Assembly: GCA_948567375.1 (NCBI GenBank)
Contig: OX419755.1
Coordinates: 69,692,944 to 69,756,943 of the forward strand
Direction: 5' to 3'
DNA length: 64,000 nucleotides
From: Lunularia cruciata
Taxonomy: Eukaryota; Streptophyta; Marchantiopsida; Lunulariales; Lunulariaceae
In this document: piece after piece, positions 20,100 to 31,185 of the stretch
Layout: each line of letters opens with the position of its first letter
Position numbering within the stretch: the stretch's first letter is position 1
Position numbers and translations under genes: made by a program
The notes under the pieces: model-generated
The model's database searches: none
What the model was told of the DNA's origin: nothing
What the model saw: the letters and a program-made list of their open reading frames with translations, nothing else

Positions 20100-21960
20100 A
20101 TTGTTGTAAATGGAGGTCCTAGAAGGCAATCGAGTGAGAGTATTAATAAAATTTGGAGCAATAGAGAATTTCTTGTCTTGCTCTATTGCAATAAGGTTTG
20201 GAGATAAAGTTAGAGAAGGATGAGAATGAGAAGTAGAGTTACCTAATGGTCAAACAAAGAGGATTGAGTTGTTACCTAAAAAGGTAGCACTCTTTGTAGA
20301 AGAATATCAAGAAGCAATTGAGTGGCAAGTGATACAATTAGATCATTATGATGTGATCTTAGGCATGCTATGGATGGAGCACTACAATCCCACTGGAGAT
20401 AGAAAGTAGTGAGAACTAGCTAATGGAAGATCTTTGGAGTTAAAGAAATATCACAAAGGCAAGAATTGCCTCTCTATGTTATAAGGATAACATCAGAAGA
20501 CAAATAGATGTTTCATGGGTCTAATTAGAGAAGTCCAGAGTATGTAACTCAATGGACAAATTCTTGAGAAATTGAAAAATTTGGTCAATGAGTTTCAAAA
20601 TATCTTTCTAGATGATTTACCCTCATGATTACCACCAAAAAGGAGAGTAGATGATAAATTAAGATACTTCTAGGGAAGACATACCCTTGTAAGGCCCCAT
20701 ATTGACTATAACCTCATGAGTTGGAGGAGTGTAAGGCTCAAATCAAGGATATATTGGAGAAAGGGTTTATCCAACCCAACATATCACCATATGGAGCTCT
20801 TGTCTTGTTTGTGAAGAAGAAGGATGGGATAATGTGCATATGCATTGACAACCAATGACTAAATTACCAAATGATGAAGAACAAATACCCATTACCTTGC
20901 ATAGATGACATGTTCAATCAACTCAAAGAGGCTAAGCACTTCACCAAATTTGATCTATGAAGCGGTTACAACCAAATCAAGATTAGGAAGGAAGACATAC
21001 ACAAAAATTGCATTTGAATAACGTATAGTCACTTTGAGTACCTAGTGATGTCGTTTGGCTTTAACAACAAACAAACCACTTTCATGAGTTTGATGAATGA
21101 AATATTTGTCCATACATGGATAAATTTAGTATCATTTTCTTGGATGACATCTTAGTCTATAGTAGGAAAATGATGGAGCACAAGGAACATCTACAAGAAG
21201 TCCTCTAAATTCTACAAGAAAATCAGTTGTATGCAAAAATCTCAAAGTGCAATTTTGGAAATTCTAAAGTAGACTACTTGGGGCATAGATTAAGTGCACA
21301 AGGTATCCAAGTGCTAATAGATAAAATAGAGGTCATTCAGAAATTGGGCACTCCAAAAGATCAAACTCAACTCAAGAGTTTCTTAGGATTGATGGGGTTC
21401 TATCATCAATTTGTCAAGGACTTCTCCAAGATTGCACAACCTCTAATGGCACTACCTAGCAAGGGGAAGAATTGGATATGGAGAACCACATAAGAATTGG
21501 CCTTACATGAATTGAAAGATGCATTACTACATGCACTAATCTTGAAATGATATGACCCAAAATGTGCAATCAAGTTGGCGATAAATGCATCAAACATTGC
21601 AATATGAGTAATCTTACAACAAGAATTGAATGATTGATGGCACCTAATTGTTTATTTCTCTTGAAAGCTATTACCAATAGAATGTTACTATTACACCACC
21701 TAACGAGAACAGTTGGCCATTGTCTTTGCAACCAAGCATTGGAAGCACTATCTTGGCAAGAAGACATTTAAAATGGAGATAAATCATAAACCTTTACTTT
21801 ACCTTGAGACAAAAAAAGATCTATCTTGTCAATAGATCCAATAGGTAGAGTGGACATAATGGTCCAACATGACAATCATGCATATGGAAGGCAAGAAGCA
21901 ACTTGCTGATGTATTCACCTATGATAAATAATTTGGTGGTAGAGATCAAGATGAACCCAT
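20100..21960 (+). pseudogene. Family C copy 1 protease, RT and RNase H remnant
   Basis: Protease is suggested by VRVLIKFGAIENFLSC near 20134, where the D-S-G triplet is degraded. RT blocks: HELEECKAQIKDILEKGF near 20719-20770, ICIDN near 20840, [12 protein letters not shown] near 20880, KFDL.SGYNQIKI near 20947, and FLDDILVY at about 21137-21160. The connection and RNase H start lie in 21227-21493 (VDYLGHRLSAQGIQV, LGLMGFYHQFVKDFSKIAQP). Stops and frameshifts occur throughout. This is the usual chromovirus order. Confidence 0.85.
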
Positions 21961-22071
21961 AATTTTGGCCAAGGATTCTTGCTACTACAAAAACAAACTG
22001 GTAGATTAAAGGGGCTCAATCATCCAAAGGCATAACCAATACCCAAGGACTCACTTTTTTGATGGCAAGTT

Positions 22072-23412
22072 ATGGACCTTGAATGCCATAGACATGCAAA
22101 CCACCATCCATGCAAATGTCATGATTTAGCCATTGCATGTCACATTAGAGTGGACAAGACCTTAGATGCAATCAAATGCCATTACTATTGGCCCAAGATG
22201 AGCAACAATATGATGGAGTACGCTCAAATTTTCCTATTATGTCAAAAGAATAAAGCTTCTAATCAAGCTCCCATATGACTCCTTCAACCCCTCCCTACTC
22301 CTACACAATGTTGGGAACAAGTAAGCATGGATCTGGTTTGTGAATTGCCCAAGGCCACCTCAAGGTTTGACTCCATCATTGTCTTTATTGATAGACTCAA
22401 AAAAATGATTTGTGTGCATCCTACCACCAAGGATGTGATTGCTCCATAATTAGATCAATTGTACTTAATTGTAGTCTTTTCTCACCATGGCTTGTATTGA
22501 GTGCTCATCATCAATAAAGGTACACAATTCACTAGTTTGTTTTGGAGAACACTCTTTGGTATCTTCAAAACCAAACTAGCCATGTCCATGGCTTACTATC
22601 CACAAACCAATGGACAAAACAAGGGGGCTAATCATATTATTTGACATGCTCTTGGGCTTCACCTTAGATGAGCAAGAAAGGTGGGACATCTTACTTCTAG
22701 TGGTGGAATTTTCCTACAACAATTTAATGAATGTATCCACATAGATCACACCATTCTTCCTTATGTATGGAGAGCATTTTTTCACACCTTTGGGCTTGAT
22801 GAAGATCAGCCCGATGGCTACTAAGATTGATATTGTCAACACTTTTGTTTCTAAAATCTAACATGGTGTGGAGAATGCCAAGCATAAGTTGCAGATTGTC
22901 CAAAATCAACAAAAACAATATGCATATGAACATCATTGGCACATGGAGCTCAATGATGGGATTCAAGTCTAGTTTTCTACAATCAACCTCATGTAAGTTG
23001 GCCTTGAGAAGCTCAGACCTCATTTTATTGGGCCTTTTTCCATCCTTCATTGAATTTGCACGATGGCCTATCACCTTGAGCTACTGCCACACATGAAGAT
23101 TCATCCAATGTTCTATGTTGCCTTACTATGCAGATATGCATGCTGACCACCTCATTTTCCTTCCATACAAGAAGTTTGACCTTGTCTAACACTCATTGAT
23201 AGCATGAAGGAACATGAAGTCAAACACATTCTTCATAAATGCACCCGTGGTACTTGCCATCCGTGCATGGAGTATTTGGTATGATGGAAAGTGTACCCAT
23301 TGTATGAGGAAACATGGAGAGCCAATTGCCAACTTGACCCATGCATTGGAGTTAGTGCAATCTTTTGAGCAACAACTTTGCAATGAGGACATTATCGTCT
23401 TAAAAGGGAGGA
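22072..23412 (+). pseudogene. Family C copy 1 integrase and chromodomain remnant
   Basis: Integrase zinc-finger end: HIRVDKTLDAIKCHYYWPKM and CQKNKASNQAP (22072-22278). Core: VSMDLVCELPKATSRFDSII near 22323, then NKGTQFTSLFW near 22513 with the Asp degraded, and YYPQTNGQN near 22597. At the C-terminus the chromodomain is visible as MEYLV.WK (about 23268) and EPIANLTHALELVQSFEQQ (about 23320-23376). The polypurine tract AAAAGGGAGGAGA at 23402-23414 closes the internal region. Confidence 0.82.
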
Positions 23413-23416
23413 GATT

Positions 23417-23999
23417 TATAATCCAAGTACCTAGACATATTATCTAAAGGTGGAAATTGGCTTGGTAACATTTAGAAGGATTTTATGTATAATGGACTAA
23501 GTGGATGAAATAGAAGTGTAACCAAAAGACCACCTCCACTAATAGTGTAGGAGTCTAAAACACCTTGAAAACTTGAGAGCCAATTTTAGAGGGCTAAATA
23601 GATGAATTAGGCCTTGAAAATGAGAATACTCTAATCTCATGGAGAAAACTAGCCTTCTTTCCCCATTATTTTTCTCACCAAGAGCTTTCCAATGGTACCT
23701 CACCAATGCAATTCTAAGCTTCTTAAAGAAGATTCCCTTTGGTCAAACCAATTTGACCAACCATATAGGACAAGGACCAATATATCTCCCATCCATGCAA
23801 CTAATCTAAGGGTGGAGCTTATTGACATATCACCAATCCATGTATTTGATCCAAGGGTGGAGCTTCCTTTGAGTAGATCCTCTTTACTATGTAATAAAGA
23901 GAAGGTGCTCCTTTGGGGCATCAAAGTATTGAGTGTGAAGCTTTGTGTTTCTTATCTTGTGTTTATCTTGGGGGTTAGCTTGTCCTCAGAATATTTACA
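23417..23999 (+). repeat. Family C LTR, 3' LTR of copy 1
   Basis: Matches 43746-44351 and 49435-50002. The expected TG start has become TA (TATAATCC at 23417), and the end is TATTTACA at 23999. Shared landmarks include CTAGACATATTATCTA near the start and GATTCCCTTTGGTCAAAC in the middle. Confidence 0.8.
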
Positions 24000-26190
24000 C
24001 TTGTTAGCCATGCACTCACATATCAATAAATCACAAAGATTCCCCATAGTTGAACTTAGAGCACTAATCTCCTCTTTATGCTTCTACTTGAGTTTTGATT
24101 TCTCCACCATTTCCTTTGCAATTTCATCCACTTGTTCTTGCAAAGTAATTGTCTTTTCTCCTTGGTCATAGTATTAATTCTAAAGATACAATTTATCCAA
24201 CTTCAATGTCTCTAGAGTAGTCTCTTGATAATCCAATTCTGAAATCATGAACCTCACCATAGTCGCATAACCATCCAATGGGGTTCTTCTTCTTTATACT
24301 TTGAATAATGAGTTTCCACCACATCTAAAAATAGTAGTATGACATCATTTATAGATTCCTCATTGGTGATATGGTTATGGTCTAATTTTTTATATACACC
24401 CAAACCTCTTCTTTTGGTCCCCAAGGTATAGTAATTTTAGTTGCAATGCAAGGTGGATACCCAAGAATAAATAATCTGATATTTATCTTATGCTACCTCC
24501 ACATTTGGAAGAGGCATAATCAATGGTGTATTTGGGGTGGTTACTTCCTCTACCTTCAAGAAATCTTTGGGAACCAAACAAGTTGGATGTAGCAAGTGTG
24601 GTTTTCCTTCATGAAGATTTTTAGATTCACCTTCTTCATCTTTAGTATCTATCTCACATCTTCTTCTTCTTCTTTAGAATTTTCCTCACCCTTATCTTCC
24701 TCTTCATCCTCATACTCCAAAGGTTTCACCTCCTTCTTTACTTGCTGCCTAGGCATCAAATGCTTTGCCAAAGGCTCAATCCCAAACATTTGCTTATTCT
24801 TCTTCTTCTTCACCACGTGCACATACTACCTTGTTGCCAATTTTTTTGCATCAACTGCACTCTCTTCCTCCATCGTCTTCATTCTTTATGAGATTGAGGT
24901 AATTTCATGGTGTGGGGATTTTGTTTTCTCTTCACTTGTAGGTAATTCCATCTCATTGTAGAAATGGATCACAAAAGTGCATCGAGTAATGTAGTCTAGG
25001 ACCATCAAATACTTTGAACAACTTCTGCACATGGGTGTGAAAGATCTATGCACAATCTACACAATTTCTTGAAAACTTTTATTAAAGAATATAGCTTGAT
25101 TTGGGGACAAAAATGTAGTATGTTGGGGTCTAAATAACTTCATGAGTCCTCCTACTATAACTCTATGGGCTATATCTTTATGATCTACTACCCTAAATCT
25201 AATCACCCATTCAACCAATGTTTTCTATGGGGAAATGATACATTCAACTTTCCTTGCATAGTAGTATTAAGGTGAGTGCCAAATCTACTCTCAAGAGTGG
25301 GTATACTCTTGAGGGTAGATTTGGTATACCCATTGGTCATGTGTGTATCCCCAACATGGTGCAGAAATGTGGTACCATCTAGATACATGGATTTGCTCCT
25401 AGTAATCCCAATACTAACCTCTTCATTCACCAAAAAATTGTAAGCTCATCAACAATGAGGCATATTCCCAATTTCTTTAGAAGAAACTCTACATGAAACT
25501 CTCTCACCCTCCCAAGGTGAGCTGCCATATCCCACAAATTTACTACAAGAGTCTTCAAGTTTAATGCAACTATTTATTTTGAGCTAGATCTTGGCTTCAC
25601 ATCTCTCCTTGCAAATTTTTCTACACTTGTTCACATTGGCACTCCAAGAACTCACTCAATGATGCACAAAGATTGCTATATTCCCGCACTTACATACAAC
25701 TCAAAGACAATTGTTGACCACCAATTGTGAATTTGTTGCAAGCTCAAATCAAATTTTATAGTCCAAAGCTCCTTCCTAATGGGATTCAGATATTCATGTC
25801 ATCATTCTCACCCAAAGAGTGGGTGGGTAGTTGTTCTCCTTGCAGTAGAAGTTGTATTCACAAAGAACTTTCTAATTTTTGATGTTGGTAATGAAGTTAA
25901 TGTGGCCTGCCTTTCAACATTCCCCACAACCTTTGGAATAACTCTCTTCCGCTCAAAGGTTTGGCAATCTTCCAAATATGTAGTCTCTTCTTTGAAAGGT
26001 TAGAATCAACATACTCAGTCCTATATTTGGAATATATCTAACACTCAAATGTTCACAAGACTTTTAAATAGATAGTCAAAGATACTTAACTACAAATATC
26101 AATATACACAAAGTTTCTTCTTTGGAACAAAAATTTCTTCCTTGTATATACAAGAAACACAAAAAATACAGAACACAAATTTTTTTCACA
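24000..26190 (-). mobile_element. Reversed family D fragment
   Basis: Read on the minus strand, 25204 to about 24940 gives the decayed family D N-terminal domain: VVDHKDIAHRVIV, FRPQHTTFLSPNQAIFFN and VIHFYNEMELPTSEE match the pattern at 6085-6470. Downstream come an acidic run (EYEDEEEDKGEENSKEEEE, about 24720-24650) and a coiled coil (EQVDEIAKEMVEKSKLK, about 24145-24090). The fragment stops at the family C LTR border (23999/24000), and no LTR of its own was recognised. A minus-strand frame at 25203-25433 is the upstream part of the same protein. The stretch 25440-26190 holds no recognised gene. Confidence 0.6.
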
Positions 26191-26199
26191 AGACAACAT

Positions 26200-26465
26200 C
26201 ATTAGTCATTAATCATTAAAGTGGTTATTGGTATCAAATAAGCCTTTAAGGAAGTTTATACAATTTGCTCTGATTTTAGAAGAGTATGATTTCATAGTTG
26301 TTCATAAACCAAGAGTGGTGAACCATCATGTATATATGTTGAATAAAAACCCATGTAAAGGCAAGTATGACTAGAGAAGTACATTATTATGGTGAGATAG
26401 ATGAAGAGATGGTGTTGGATTGGAATACATCTACCTTTTGTATATGTTGATTGGAGCTCTTAAGG
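26200..26465 (+). pseudogene. Family A pol scrap (end of RNase H)
   Basis: Aligns with 15650-15905: shared blocks include AAGTGGTT, the GCTCTGATTTTA...GAGTATGATTTCA stretch, GTTGTTCA.A and GTGAGA.A...GAAGAGATGGTG. On the protein level EEYDFIVVHKPRVVN is seen. It has no flanking element ends and is an isolated fragment. Confidence 0.75.
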
Positions 26466-26696
26466 AGTTTTAAGTGCTTTAAGAAGATTAAGAGTTCAAC
26501 ATACAATTTCAGATATCAGTTCAAAACCGAGTTAAGCCTATGCTATTAATGTTTTATTTCAAATACTTTAAGACGGACCAGTTAAGACTTAAGAGAAGGT
26601 ACATTTTTCTGACAATACAGATAAATTAACCCTGTCAGATCTACTTCTTTGATCACAATTTAGTTACTCAATCACCTATTTTGTTTATATATATAT

Positions 26697-29255
26697 TGGT
26701 AAATGAGAGCAGAAGCCGTTCGGGGAATGGGTTATCCAGAACTCATGAAGTGCACAAGTGCACATATTCGATAAAAAACATTTACATGAATTATAGTGCT
26801 AGTGTAGTATGAAAGCTTTAGTGTAAAATGCATCAAAAATAACCTGCAGCAAAAGTATAGATGCAAAAAGTAACCTATAGCAAAGGCATAAGTGCAAGAA
26901 ATTGAGAACACAGTACTGCTAATGGACAATAATGAACTTGAAATCGAGAGCAGCAAGGCCAACGCGAGTGTGGGTTAGAGAGCTTGATGTAAGAGTTCAC
27001 CAATAAAAAAAATGAAGTCAGAGAGCAGCAATGCAACCAAAAGCAAGAGGCATAGGAAACAAGCAAGAGGCATAGGAAACGTGCAAGGTGCTGTAAGAGC
27101 CCGCCAGGATGCAGTGTGTGGATGAAGCGAGAGGAATAGAAAACTTGCTATAAGAGCCCACCAGGATACAGTGCGCAGATGAAGATGAAGAACATGGGAT
27201 GGAGTGTGGGAGGCAGGAAGCAATCAAAGAGCAAAGGGAAAAAACTAGGGAGTGAAATAGTACAAGAATGTGTGGATGTAGTAGGCATTTCACGATTATG
27301 GCTGCAGAAATGGGAAAAAATGTAAGAGTGTAACTATAGCGGAGCGTAAGAGGACAGGATAAAGTATATCACTCCCAGTGCTATGGACACTGGAGTCCGA
27401 ATACGCTAAACAACTGAAGGAAGCAGAAGGCGGCCATAGTAAACCTCCACGATAACACCAACGACTTCATCAGTGCCTCACGCAGTGCCAAAGTAACTGA
27501 AAAATTGTCAGTACTCCTCGTCCCAAGTTTCTGCTTGAAAACTCATGAGTGCCAAGGCCAACTCGGTTGCTTCCAACAGCGCCGCTATCAGCAGTAAAAC
27601 AGCCAACTATCAGCAGTACTAAATGAAACAACAAATTGCCAAGGTAAGGTTATAGAAATGGAAGACTACAAAAATGAGCAACTGGAGCTTTAAGTCTTAA
27701 AAGAGCAAGAATCGGATGAATGCATATTGTAGGCATGAACAAAATTGTGAAGAAGAGAAAGAAGAAAAAGATCAAAATGCAGGAGAATGTGAGTGATGTG
27801 AGACATCCCTCGAAAAACACTTGCAAGGACAAAGTCTATCAGGGTGAGCATTGAAAGAGAGCAAAGCACAAAGAAACCAAGAGGAGGTAGTAAGAAAACA
27901 AAGGAATGAGCCAGTTAGGAGAGTGTGAACCTGAGAGCTAGAGAGCATAAAATAAAGCAGAGAGCAGAGAACAAGGCAGAACGGACAGGCATGAAAAGGT
28001 GGACTAACGAAGGAACGCACTATGAGCTAAGCAAGACCTAGAACCCAGATGAGCAGAAAGCAAAGGAGAAGGAGAGGGTTTCTGAGGGAAGGATGGCCTC
28101 GGGAGAGCCTCGAGAACTGTGAAGGAACCAGGCGAGATTGTCACACATGTGAGATGATGCCACGTGTAACTATGCTACGTATTACTCTGCTTATAACTTT
28201 GCTTATAATATCGATGTATCCTGATGTATCCTTATCAACAGGAGAGAACAAATATACCGAAATGCACAGTCATGTAAGGAGTGTGAGTAACAAGCTGTAA
28301 TGGAAGACCTAGAACTCAAAAATACACCATTCCATGCGAGGGAAACTGAAAATAATGGACTATTGAGAACACATACAAGGGAACCGTGAAGTAAAACAAC
28401 ATATGTGAATTGGGGCAAAAGGGAAGAAAGTGGATAGTCACATAGCTGAGAATGGGCGATGCATCAAACATGAGACATGTATATATGTATATGAGAACAG
28501 AAACTGTTCTGACCCGTGCCTGAAGAAACAGTCAGGAATAAGTCCTGATCACCGCTATGGTAAACAAGCCTACAGTGAAAGCTAATGGTGTGCTCGAACT
28601 AGAGCTCCCCGCCTGGAAGAAAAAACAGATGTTCTTAAATCTCTATAGATACTAAGCCCAGGAAAACCATGGATATCTTTTTCCATTTGCAAGACAGAGC
28701 AAAATTTCTTCTGGATCATATGAAGAGGGTAATGTTCAGAGATAAAGCTATTTATAAGTTTCCTATAAGCTGAAAGGAATGATTTTTTGGAATTACATAT
28801 CCTTTGATATCTAACACACTCCAATTTTATAATACCTAACTTACATTTAGAGGAAATGTCGGAAAGAACATGAGGGAGCAAGATTGTCTTGATTTGAGCA
28901 AAGTGAGGTAGCTCTTTCTTATCATAGACAGAGACAAAGATATTGAAGTCGTCCTGGGTAATGCGACAGTTGAGGTAATCACAGTGAGTGCCAAAATGAG
29001 TTCGAACTAGCTCACAGGAAAGTCTGGGATAGATCCCTCCCCCTCTAGCTGCGTCCTCCATATACATAAAATCCTTGAAATGATCAAGTCCCGAGCCAAC
29101 CACCAGAAGATCATCAACGTATCAGCGAACTTGGGACAGGTCGTGCAACAGTGCAACATCATTAGCATCCAATAGTCTGCGGATGAAATCAAGTTCATAG
29201 GTGAAGAGGTGATGTTTTGCTGATTGAAAGATATTATTTCTGTTTTTAAGCCATC

Positions 29256-29262
<7 letters not shown>
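26697..29262 (-). mobile_element. Retroelement with YVDD reverse transcriptase, 5'-truncated copy (repeat family E 3' end)
   Basis: On the minus strand this starts inside an RT domain next to the (TA)32 tract, continues through about 500 bases without recognised coding, and ends at 26697 with the conserved family E 3' end (stem-loop, GAGAGCAGAAGCCGTTCGGG on the plus strand, then ACCAA|TATATA). The part 26697-27580 is clearly homologous to 61640-62233. That the RT part and the family E 3' part are one element rests on their same orientation and adjacency and on AT-rich sequence at both ends; this is inference. The plus-strand open frames at 27000-28300 are not supported. Confidence 0.5.
28582..29232 (-). 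pseudogene. Penelope-like or related reverse transcriptase remnant
   Basis: The frame, read from 29232 downward, has HLFTYELDFIRRLLDANDVA, a TGA stop at 29122-29124, then the catalytic YVDDLLVVGSG (YVDD at 29121-29110). Further on come GIYPRLSCELV, YLNCRI, FVSVYDKKELPHF, LPHVLSDIS, ECVRYQRICNSKKSFLSAYR and EHYPLHMIQKKF. The series YEFDF...R.Y.DDL...IYP..L.L...YL...I...YDK...F...P...S.I...E..R..RIC is that of Penelope-like and similar non-LTR, non-gypsy RTs; it is unlike the gypsy RTs nearby. RT fingers are missing (5' truncation at the TA tract) and no GIY-YIG nuclease follows. Assignment to a precise clade needs a tree. Confidence 0.6.

Positions 29263-29326
<64 letters not shown>
29263..29326. 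repeat. (TA)32 microsatellite
   Basis: A pure run of 32 TA units sits exactly at the truncated 5' border of the reverse transcriptase remnant. The other end of that element also meets TATATATA (26687-26697), which suggests insertion into, or target duplication of, an AT-rich site. Confidence 0.95.
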
Positions 29327-29331
<5 letters not shown>

Positions 29332-31128
29332 TTTTTTGGGTTTAGTTGACGTGACTTGATTTGGATAATGCTGAGTAATAATTATCCCAAAAAGTTAGGA
29401 ACTTTCCACCCTAGATACTTTTTAGGATTGAAAGGATTTTTTTTTTCGAGAATTTAGAGCAAAATTTTACCCCCGACGCAGTTCGTTTTACCAACACTGA
29501 GAAGTCAATTTGATCCGGGAAGCTTTCTTGAGCACGCAATGAGAATTGTGAGCAAAGTGTAATGATGGTTGGAATGATTAAAAAGAATGTAACTGACTTT
29601 TGTGCACGTCAGGAGATAAAGGGGTTTCTAGGATGGATCTCACATCCCTGTGATTTTAAATACCATTCACTCATCGAGGGTTTCAAAGGAATATGCAAGT
29701 TATATAGTTGGAATGATTACATATCCTCCAAGGTGGGTGCAAGGCTAGCAATGGAGTTGATTTCTTTGGAGTAATTGTCTGTTTAATTATTTTTTTTAAA
29801 TAAGATCTGTGACCAAAGAAAACACCAATTGTTTCTTAGCAGAACACACTACACAAATGATATATCTTCAACTATTTGAATGATATGTAAATCATCCGAC
29901 TTACAGTAGATGTCGTAAGTACATATTAGAGAATATTAATTAATATGATTACGGATCTTAACCCCACAACTAAACCGCATTTCTCCTGGTAACACTTGAT
30001 GCTCTTCCATACACTTTGCGTGTCCTTTCCTGATTACCCTAATGTAGTGTAGGTGCCAAGGCCCAAATTGATGTCCTTTGAGGATCAAAGACTCTCCACT
30101 CAGATACTGGTCTCTTCAAATGCTCTACGAATACCGTAGATTGCTCGATTGATTGCATAGTTGCGAAAACCGTAAGATTCAAGGGTATTAGTTACAAATC
30201 TAATGACGCAGATGCCAGGTAGAGAATGGGATCGATACAGTTCAAGAGAAGACATGAGATGGAGATTACAACACTGAGAAGAGATTGCAGCATCTTAGAA
30301 ATGATCATTGTATTGCGTACTGTACTAGTTATTATCTGCATGCATGCGTGGAACAGTTTACCACTGGTGTCAAACGAGAATCTTTACATCACGAGAGTTT
30401 CCACCTCAAGGTTTACCTGGTGCTTTCGACCGAAGGTGCCGTGTGTGCTTGTGGGAACAGTGAGTCTAGTGGCTTGAAGTCATCGGGTTATGGTTTTTCT
30501 CCCTTTGCTTGTGACCGACTGCATCGTTCAAGGCCATAGTTTGTGCCTTGATAGAGTGCAAGAGCTGTTGGAGACTGTGCAATCAAGGCTTTTTATTTGA
30601 ACATAGAGGATATATTACAGCTAGTAGAGACGTTGACGTTGCACTTTTGTAGGAAGTCAAGCCTTCTTACCTTCTGCGCAGAAGAGGAATCTCCACAACT
30701 GACGAAGTCTTACAGTGTTTCTTTGGTTCTATCTCTGGATGGGGAGGTCGAACAGGATGCTCTTCCTTGACTTCCTGCCTATTAGTGATGATGATTCACT
30801 TACAACCAACCAGCCAAGCCAGCCAGCCCATCAAGGAGTTGAGCGAAGTTTGGGCTCAACGGAGTGTTCCGATCCGGTTTTTCTATAAATGCATTGTACG
30901 AGTGTGGCATTCGTTCTTTATTTGATGTACAGTTCAACAAGCTTACGTTACGAATTGTTGACAATGTGTTAATTTGAGTGCCGGATGAGAGTGCCAGTAA
31001 CCTGCCGGAGTGAGCCAACTTCTGTTCCAGGTAGGTACCTTGTAGAGAAGACCACCACACAACTTAGCAACCAACTATCGTGGCCGCCATGTGCCGAATT
31101 GCATGATCAGGAGGTGTACTACGGTAGC
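29327..31128. other. Gene-free stretch upstream of the BPS1-like gene
   Basis: No gene is recognised. A 70-codon open frame at 29562-29774 lacks any known motif. From about 30180 the base composition becomes less AT-rich and more like the following gene, so the 5' untranslated region and promoter may lie between 30180 and 31185. An in-frame TAG at 31129-31131 closes the BPS1-like frame upstream. Confidence 0.5.
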
Positions 31129-31185
31129 TAGGTTGAACGTTCGCACCAGTCTATTGTACTTGATCCGACACAGACCCTTCCCGAA

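Larger units (their letters stand above)
18726..23999 (+). mobile_element. Family C chromovirus, copy 1, lacking its 5' LTR
   Basis: The internal region from 18726 (TTAGATTGAAAGTGAT) matches 44755 onward in the intact copy 2. Gag, protease, RT, RNase H, integrase and a chromodomain occur in gypsy order and end with a purine tract and a family C LTR. The 5' LTR and leader are absent: the element starts directly at the end of a family B LTR. All frames contain stops. Confidence 0.85.
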
